NCBI RefSeq assembly: GCF_021130785.1
Contig: NC_060207.1
Span: forward strand, 190,610,001 to 190,674,000
Origin: Homalodisca vitripennis
Lineage: Eukaryota; Arthropoda; Insecta; Hemiptera; Cicadellidae
Length of the DNA: 64,000 bases
Direction of reading: 5' to 3'
A model generated the notes under the pieces. That model did not search any database. It saw only the letters and a list, made by a program, of their open reading frames with translations, and had not been told where the DNA came from. The translations under genes and the position numbers were made by a program. Below, in pieces: positions 62,701-64,000 of this stretch. How positions within the stretch are numbered: position 1 is the stretch's first letter; each line of letters begins with the position of its first letter.

Positions 62701-63373
62701 ACTACAATAATTGCAATGCAACAAATAACGTAACAACTATATATTATTGTTTTAATAAAATATGATTGGCATATAAATGATCAAACTAACATGTAACATA
62801 CTCATCAATTTTAATTTTAAATCAAGTTGTTTATTTAAGCAGGAAGTTATAAAAACATATTCATAATTGTCAGTTAAGGAATTACCATACAGGTGTAAAA
62901 TAACCTGCCATCAAACTCATCTACTTTTCTCACATCAATAGGCTTCTGTATAGATGACATGTAACATTTGACATTTCAAAATTGTAACTAGCATAGGATT
63001 TTTATCACATCTTTTGTATTTCCTTATACAATTATAATTTAGAGTTTAGAATTATATTTATAGATGTTATTTTATTCTGTTAAAAATATAATATAATAAT
63101 TAAATGGTATTTCAAATTTTTAATATATAACTTGTTGCTTAGGTTTGGTCTGAAATAAAACAAACTGAAATATAGGGAACTGATTTAGTATACAAATACT
63201 AATAATAAAAATGAAATTAATTAAATATAAATAATATAAATTGTAAAAAGTTAAAAATCATGTTGAAAATCTAAGTGGCATTACAGGTTACTCAGATTCT
63301 GTGACAGCGCATTTGATCTGTTATGCTCCTTAGAAACAAATCTTTCATAGATGTCACATATTTTGTAGATCAT
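32700..63373 (-). CDS. Multi-exon gene for an EF-hand and coiled-coil protein (partial model)
   Basis: Twelve minus-strand exons were joined by eye: 63373-63292, 61465-61357, 58420-58286, 55680-55586, 54185-54101, 47278-47129, 44942-44774, 43497-43282, 34240-34121, 33981-33903, 33035-32939 and 32761-32700. All have AG acceptors and GT donors. Phases agree at every junction except into 33981. The protein (about 466 residues, C terminus missing) has one EF-hand (residues about 37-48), a low-complexity acidic stretch, heptad-rich coiled coil (about 170-390) and a Ser/Thr-rich tail. The LNSIFTKCD opening and the EF-hand plus coiled-coil order recall KASH5-like proteins, Rab11-FIP3/Nuf and ninein. 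I cannot choose among them. No membrane segment was found, but the end is missing. Confidence 0.8.
32939..33035 (-). CDS. EF-hand gene, exon 11
   Basis: It is 97 bases with TTATAG and GTTAAT flanks. It encodes ENQKPCSCDCLKDLPFTTSS and PVSSEKSHVTKS and ends in phase 1. The CSCDC cluster is notable but is not a known zinc motif. Confidence 0.65.
33903..33981 (-). CDS. EF-hand gene, exon 10 with a homopolymer frame break
   Basis: It is 79 bases with TTTCAG and GTAATG flanks. It starts with A and eight T. The frame FLDENFTLDSTIPFERSLLA, ELQDK joins correctly to exon 11 but not to exon 9. With seven T the phase would fit both. Either the assembly has one T too many, the allele is frameshifted, or an unseen splice exists. 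Confidence 0.6.
34121..34240 (-). CDS. EF-hand gene, exon 9 (coiled coil end)
   Basis: It is 120 bases, 40 codons, with ATTCAG and GTAATT flanks. Only phase 0 is open. It encodes DLKSQLAATCKELSNLHNKK and IKAKTQTSTPSDNQSADNSM, ending the coiled coil and passing into a Ser/Thr-rich linker. The intron before it is 9 kb and filled by a pogo-like element and a LINE. Confidence 0.75.
34494..36736 (-). mobile_element. Pogo-like DNA transposon remnant with iterated GGGCAAAGTGGCCA motifs
   Basis: The left end GGGGAGACCCGGGCAAAGTG and the right end (reverse-complemented GGGGAGACACGGGCAAAGCG) are terminal inverted repeats. TA sits on each side, fitting pogo/Tc1-type insertion. The interior holds a minus-strand transposase C-terminal remnant but no catalytic core, so it is internally deleted. 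Nine copies of the 14-mer cluster near both ends. It lies in the 9-kb intron between exons 8 and 9 of the EF-hand gene. Confidence 0.7.
34875..35747 (-). pseudogene. Pogo-like transposase C-terminal tail with a broken PHD-like finger
   Basis: The minus-strand frame at 35747-35304 opens FFTEADYVAAECTDVL, which resembles the FTDEDF...VTD block following the DDE domain of insect pogo/CENP-B-type transposases. A Pro/Ser-rich tandem stretch follows (PGPSSSSQPGPSSSS), then a Lys/Glu-rich coil, then DADCLYCSELYF. Across two small frame shifts come EGWVRCSEC, WAHEAC and DDGFLCEHCH before a stop. C-x2-C, C-x2-C, WAHxxC and C-x2-C match the PHD-like finger often found at the end of these proteins. The DNA-binding and DDE domains are absent. 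Confidence 0.55.
37944..39430 (+). pseudogene. LINE ORF1, coiled coil plus Ser/Thr-rich repeats, broken
   Basis: The first part encodes a coiled coil (CNSKLEITLASMEAKMEDLL, AAEEKYVEQIETLQEK), then NKLQNPKSYKSTETQTYNET and LAKLRQRQNEADLKI in a second frame. The rest is a tandem repeat (38690-39260) encoding TEVSSQLTTLQATEPSLMTT-like units. Stops and frame changes are frequent. No CCHC knuckle or esterase motif was seen. Confidence 0.6.
38690..39260 (+). repeat. Minisatellite in LINE ORF1, alternating 95- and 131-bp units
   Basis: TGACAGAGGTATCCAGCCA recurs at about 38690, 38823, 38916, 39015, 39145 and 39241. Intervals are about 133, 93, 99, 130 and 96. Longer units contain an extra CTACAGGCATCTGAACCTAG-type segment. 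Each unit also has ACAGGATTAACGGNGGGAAC and CAGTCAAACCCCAACTAAAA. Confidence 0.9.
39470..42599 (+). pseudogene. LINE ORF2, endonuclease and reverse transcriptase, broken
   Basis: In order: an endonuclease start (LKILHQNIDSLMNK, about 39740), RKGGVAVYAHESL (about 39920), MGDINIDML (about 40160), PPTRVTSTSATSIDMVCSNL, and LSDHKAQIST (about 40365). Reverse transcriptase blocks are NYRPISLLSTISKVIEKIV (about 41280), SQQHGFLKGRSTTSAI, FFLDFSRAFDCLEHD, RGVPQGSVLGPMLFILLTND and MMYADDTALLVAE (41760-41820). The YADD site is intact as residues. NYLGIIIDNNLTWTPH, a thumb region and HHYNTRNAMNYALP follow, with a stop at 42599. At least six frame changes or stops interrupt it. Confidence 0.85.
42745..43268 (+). 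repeat. SINE-like repeat R3, copy 1
   Basis: It starts right after the LINE tail. The part at 43010-43255 is an inverted copy of 56545-56815: shared words are GGGAGATGACTGTTGG, GCCACCCCCTGCC, AGAGAGGCTGGTTCAGAGCT and CCCATCC. The part at 42775-43010 contains AACTCCCCTGGAGGGTTCAC and other palindromic words but no second copy here. It has no open frame. The repeat abuts exon 8 of the EF-hand gene. Confidence 0.6.
43282..43497 (-). CDS. EF-hand gene, exon 8 (coiled coil)
   Basis: It is 216 bases, exactly 72 codons, with TTTCAG and GTATAG flanks. It encodes ADLKLSEKLFQDTKLKDIKE, KYNILNDLFSKSQEELESLK and MYEQLVEQNTNLRLQLDSSD. Phase 0 at both ends. Confidence 0.85.
43860..44540. repeat. Old diverged minisatellite, 16-17-bp unit, intronic
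   Basis: Units resemble TCTGGAAGTTCCTGACA: for example TCTAGAACCTTTTGTAG, TCTGGAAGTTCCTAGCC, TTGGGAGTTTCTGATT and CTGGGAGTTACCAACAT in sequence around 44180-44320. Conservation is low, but the CT(A/G)GRA...CC rhythm continues across the intron between exons 7 and 8. The open frame at 44057-44293 is probably a chance reading of it. Confidence 0.5.
44774..44942 (-). CDS. EF-hand gene, exon 7 (coiled coil)
   Basis: It is 169 bases with TTTTAG and GTCAGT flanks. It encodes LLVSQQLLEMQKQKQEEIEE, KLSLFVDNNKSVTIQLSHAE and RENSKLKELLLNLEKQ. The heptad pattern is clear. It ends in phase 0. Confidence 0.85.
45640..47000 (+). mobile_element. 5'-truncated LINE with RNase H domain, plus strand
   Basis: Only the end of ORF2 remains: a post-RT linker, RNase H and a C-terminal Cys/His region, then a short A-rich 3' part (about 46905). 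RNase H downstream of RT marks the R1/Loa/I/Ingi side of LINE diversity, so it is a different clade from the other three LINEs. It lies antisense in the intron between exons 6 and 7. Confidence 0.75.
45661..46899 (+). pseudogene. LINE ORF2 C-terminal part with RNase H, broken
   Basis: The linker reads KRLQSLQRLACLSITGAMSS then VLGYTPLGQEVM. RNase H begins KFFTDGSLLDSRAGYGI (first Asp), then FQAEVMAI (Glu), SDSQAALKALDTC (Asp) and WVPGHEGIYGNEKADILAKK (His, Asp): all four catalytic residues are present. A C-terminal C-x2-C...H-x4-C motif follows (CRLCGEEEESAEHIWLDCP). A stop before FFTDGS and a frame change near 46150 break it, but the last 250 codons are open. Confidence 0.8.
46973..47075 (+). 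repeat. Direct repeat R4, copy 1
   Basis: CAGTATCTCAGTGTTATCAG, GTGCTATCACAAAATAGTCA, AAGATTTATTTGGGTACT and GAGGTGCTCTAGAAGTTATA recur at 47757-47862 with small changes. The two copies flank exon 6 of the EF-hand gene. Confidence 0.7.
47129..47278 (-). CDS. EF-hand gene, exon 6 (coiled coil begins)
   Basis: It is 150 bases with TTACAG and GTGAGT flanks. Only one of three frames is open. It encodes FLKSLQNEILAVQRKNEYLE and GINNSLVSQISSLED, with leucine-rich heptads. Phase 2 at the end is completed by the G that opens the next exon, giving Lys. Confidence 0.85.
47450..47700. repeat. SINE-like repeat with 5S-rRNA-like words
   Basis: CTCTTTGGATGGATGACCAT at 47524-47543 resembles the internal promoter region of 5S rRNA genes (TTGGATGGGTGACC). 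It is followed by a GC-rich body (CCGCCCGCCCAGCCATTGGT). A 5S-derived SINE head is one reading; chance similarity is possible. No second copy is in the window. Confidence 0.35.
47757..47862 (+). repeat. Direct repeat R4, copy 2
   Basis: See copy 1. This copy has GTGCTATCACACAATAGTCA and GGAGGTGCTCTAGAATTTAT. Confidence 0.7.
48265..51100 (-). pseudogene. LINE ORF2, endonuclease and reverse transcriptase, broken
   Basis: Minus strand, in order: LLHQNAQFATNKLDALQ (about 51080), DYILMGDFNINVLD (about 50690), and an SDH-type region near 50470. Later blocks are FNKFFATVA (about 49915), NNYRPVSILPIF (about 49570), VLLDLSKAFDCVDH, LTWLSSFLSHRTQVV, MSYGVPQGSILSPTLFLLYV (about 49190) and HLTYGLVLWG (about 48700). 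The end is GRDIHSYGTRGRDNYRTG and LPSQAGVHFINRLPNEL (about 48480-48380). The YADD motif region (about 49100) is readable as YADDTTLCF with frame changes around it. Many frame breaks. Confidence 0.8.
51200..52765 (-). pseudogene. LINE ORF1 with SGNH esterase domain, broken
   Basis: KLHIFADSHGKNIFHLFR (about 51900) has the SGNH block-I Ser in the DSH context. TKDDTIVIMAGG then, after one extra base, AND (about 51740) is block III. RRLFTQHG (about 51460) fits the His of block V (FTxHG). Upstream is a Lys-rich segment and EPCQRCVILREETQNMIPDP, a likely coiled-coil/hinge region, and MVTYRGVALVKNCGASVKTD near the start (52762). Esterase-type ORF1 proteins are known from CR1/L2-like LINEs. Multiple frame changes make this copy inactive. 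Confidence 0.65.
53030..53115 (-). mobile_element. tRNA-derived SINE-like head with A and B boxes
   Basis: On the minus strand, TAGTCGACTGG (about 53102-53090) fits the pol III A box (TRGYNNANNGG). About 40 bases on, GGGATCGAAACC (53054-53043) fits the B box (GGTTCGANTCC) with small changes. The spacing is right for a tRNA-type promoter. It does not fold into a clean cloverleaf by eye, so it is not called a tRNA gene. The SINE body beyond 53030 is not delimited. Confidence 0.45.
54101..54185 (-). CDS. EF-hand gene, exon 5
   Basis: It is 85 bases with GTTCAG and GTATGT flanks. It encodes ADGQTLTNEDVAEEISVSDC and ESSPVNK, an acidic Ser-rich linker. It ends in phase 2, matching the next exon found 6.8 kb away, though an exon could still be hidden in that intron. 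Confidence 0.75.
55255..55545 (+). repeat. Repeat family F1, copy h, preceded by a G-rich repeat end
   Basis: TGGGTTAGGGAGGGTACTAC (55290) and GCGGAAATCAAATTTTGTTA match F1. CATCATGGTTATCCATAAGA at 55400 matches 57070. Just upstream, GGGGGGGTCCGGACCC and TTGGCTATGTCC look like the end of another, hAT-like, non-autonomous element. Confidence 0.45.
55586..55680 (-). CDS. EF-hand gene, exon 4
   Basis: It is 95 bases with TTACAG and GTAAGT flanks. It encodes ENPNQEVSAEQSPEIVFASV and TNNIINSEVCF, a polar, probably unstructured linker. Phases match both neighbours. Confidence 0.75.
56340..56500 (+). repeat. Repeat family F1, copy e
   Basis: GAGTGATAGGCATGAATGAC, ATTCAGCCAATTTCATGG, TTGGTCATGTAGCATCATAG and TTCTTGTCTATGTAGAAATA match copies c and d. 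Confidence 0.5.
56545..56815 (-). repeat. SINE-like repeat R3, copy 2 (inverted)
   Basis: It is the reverse complement of 43010-43255. Shared words on the plus strand here are GCTTCCAGAGTGACAGA, GATGGGTAAGATTGGG, AGCCAGCTCTGAACCAGCCT and GGCAGGGGGTGGCAC. The pair lies 13 kb apart in introns of the same gene in opposite orientation. Confidence 0.7.
56868..57200 (+). repeat. Repeat family F1, copy f (short form, complete-looking)
   Basis: It begins AATAAAAGCTCCGATAAGCT and ends CACTAAAGCTCATCCAATTA. Internal blocks include GAGGGTACTAAACATAAGAC, ATATGATTGTACACAGTTTG and CCATCATGGTTATCTATAAT. At about 330 bp it may represent the basic unit of the family. Confidence 0.5.
57490..58020 (-). pseudogene. 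Mariner transposase N-terminal fragment with 5' UTR
   Basis: From Met at 57806 the minus strand reads MTERTNQQICIKFCFILGKS, CTETIEMIQKVFGDESMITT, QIKERYRCLKN, then ENMERVRLVIESNRRLTV. A stop follows and NNLGIPKTTV in frame ends at about 57500. This is the HTH_48-type DNA-binding domain of mariner/SETMAR-like proteins. The 5' side at 57985-58025 contains GAGGTCTGTCCGAAAAGTAT on the minus strand, which fits a mariner 5' end. The catalytic part is absent. Confidence 0.75.
58286..58420 (-). CDS. EF-hand gene, exon 3
   Basis: It is 135 bases with TTTCAG and GTAAGT flanks. It encodes TIEEEFRKVLCCNGLNQRIS and KDHFITSLLGCIKLK, which looks like a degenerate partner EF-hand without a canonical loop. 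Phases match exons 2 and 4. Confidence 0.8.
59395..59490 (-). repeat. SINE-like repeat R3, fragment
   Basis: AGGATGGGTAATGTTAGGAA, TAGGGGCCACCTCCTG and GAGTACCATAAGGTGGGC match 56590-56660 loosely in the same orientation. Most of the repeat is missing. Confidence 0.4.
59491..61356. other. Intron DNA, nothing recognised except a repeat scrap
   Basis: At 60960-61025 GGGCGGCAATTTTTGAACTT, GCCCCCTCTG and ACGGCTCTGCC look like a hAT-type non-autonomous element end, but no partner end was found. The rest is AT-rich. Confidence 0.4.
61357..61465 (-). CDS. EF-hand gene, EF-hand exon
   Basis: It is 109 bases between TTTCAG and GTATGT. It encodes LNSIFTKCDIDGNGFVDINT and LIHFLTCQDSTWQKD. The loop DIDGNGFVDINT has Asp, Asp, Asn and Asp at positions 1, 3, 5 and 9. 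Position 12 is Thr instead of the usual Glu, so calcium affinity may be reduced. The exon takes two bases of its first codon and leaves two for the next, matching both neighbours. Confidence 0.8.
61565..62060 (-). pseudogene. Mariner transposase C-terminal fragment with 3' end
   Basis: On the minus strand, in mixed frames: LLHHNYSPAHSS (the HDNAPAH catalytic block, Asp lost), KTNHMTVVPCSSDFAPC (matching the VVPHPPYSPDLAPCDFF block, catalytic D altered), then KTLKRSSTVLKKI and FGAWQQSWSKCIESQG (matching the FQ.W..RW.KCI...G end). The sequence beyond, down to 61565, contains CACAAACTTTTAGATTCACC, like a mariner 3' TIR. It is a different lineage from the fragments at 13840 and 28165. It sits in the first intron of the EF-hand gene. 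Confidence 0.65.
62100..62340. other. GC-richer patch, probable repeat fragment
   Basis: The stretch is GC-rich against its surroundings and contains AAGGGCCCCCACTGCCCATA and CTGCCCACCAC. It abuts the mariner fragment. A 65-codon plus-strand frame here has no known motif. It may be part of a non-autonomous element. Confidence 0.3.
63292..63373 (-). CDS. EF-hand gene, candidate first coding exon
   Basis: Starting at ATG 63373 it encodes 27 residues (MIYKICDIYERFVSKEHNRS and so on) and ends in phase 1 before a GTAACC donor. Joined to the next exon it gives a Met at the junction and stays in frame. The donor is only moderately good. An upstream start elsewhere is possible. Confidence 0.4.
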
Positions 63374-64000
63374 AAGTCTGTTTTTCTCGCAGATAGTACC
63401 TCAAGGCTAACTTAAAAAAACAGACAATAGAATAAGTTAATAGAAACTTTTGCTTTTGAACTTCCATACACAGCATTCATGGTACATCAATCCCACTTTT
63501 CATCTGTAATCCTAGTAAACAATCCACATAAAAAATATTGTAATCATCCCTTTAGTTTTCTATGATGATGAAATTACAGGTTAAGTTAAAATATTCAAAT
63601 TCAAAATAACAGTTGATAAATTACTGCAAAATGACAGGGTAAAGTATGATAAGCGAAGCCGCTTTTTATATTGCTTAGTATAATCATTGATACTTCATAT
63701 ATTTAATAACAGAATTACTAATTAATATCAACATATATCTAAAATAGGAAATAAATCATGTGAATGTTTGAAACTAAAAGAACTAATTTAATGTACACAT
63801 TGACATAATCTCATAAATAATAAAGAAACCATAATAACAAAACAAACACCTTGAAATCAAGAAAAACACAGATGAAGTAGTTTTTTAAACAAAATATTAT
63901 GTTTACTATCTGGAAATATGTTTACAGTAGGTATAGATGATGTTATTGTTCAATTTATTTTATCATTTTGTTTTGTTTTTATTGTTTTTTTTTTATCTGT
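63374..64000. other. Upstream of the EF-hand gene start, nothing recognised
   Basis: The promoter and 5' UTR of the EF-hand gene should lie here or beyond the window. No TATA box, initiator or further exon could be assigned with confidence. Confidence 0.35.

Overview
The window is strongly AT-rich eukaryotic DNA. It has spliceosomal introns, many decayed LINE and Tc1/mariner copies, microsatellites and non-autonomous repeats. The mariner, pogo-like and CR1/Jockey-like protein families point to an arthropod, most likely an insect and possibly a hemipteran; the species cannot be fixed from the sequence. Nothing in it looks bacterial.

Left half (1-22 kb): mostly gene-free AT-rich DNA with interspersed repeats. 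It holds a TIR-bounded Tc1/mariner element (10665-15038) with a 5'-truncated LINE nested inside it, a (TA)n tract, a tandem repeat carrying three TGACGTCA palindromes about 130 bp apart, a hammerhead-like motif and a (AC)85 microsatellite.

Middle (22.8-30.9 kb): the most unusual structure. Two arrays of nine imperfect palindromes each (core GGGTCGTTG-N3-CAACGACCC, spaced about 50-70 bp with unrelated AT-rich spacers) face each other in inverted orientation at 22801-23290 and 30364-30898. They sit just inside 17-bp inverted termini and a near-perfect 8-bp direct repeat. I read this as an undescribed foldback-like DNA element of about 8.1 kb. Inside it are an intronless RING-finger ORF, a 363-bp MITE with a perfect 8-bp target duplication and GGGTCTTTT termini like the array units, and a dead mariner copy.

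Right half (32.7-63.4 kb): one real multi-exon gene on the minus strand. I assembled twelve exons by hand; splice sites and reading phases agree at every junction except one, where a T8 homopolymer breaks the frame. The product, about 466 residues so far and incomplete at the C terminus, has an N-terminal EF-hand followed by long coiled coils. Its introns are packed with insertions: a pogo-like element with nine iterated GGGCAAAGTGGCCA motifs, a LINE with a minisatellite in ORF1, a LINE fragment with RNase H, a near-complete LINE with an SGNH-esterase ORF1, SINE-like repeats and mariner fragments.

No rRNA or functional tRNA gene was recognised. All transposon coding regions are broken by frameshifts, stops or truncation. 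Boundaries given for repeats are by eye.
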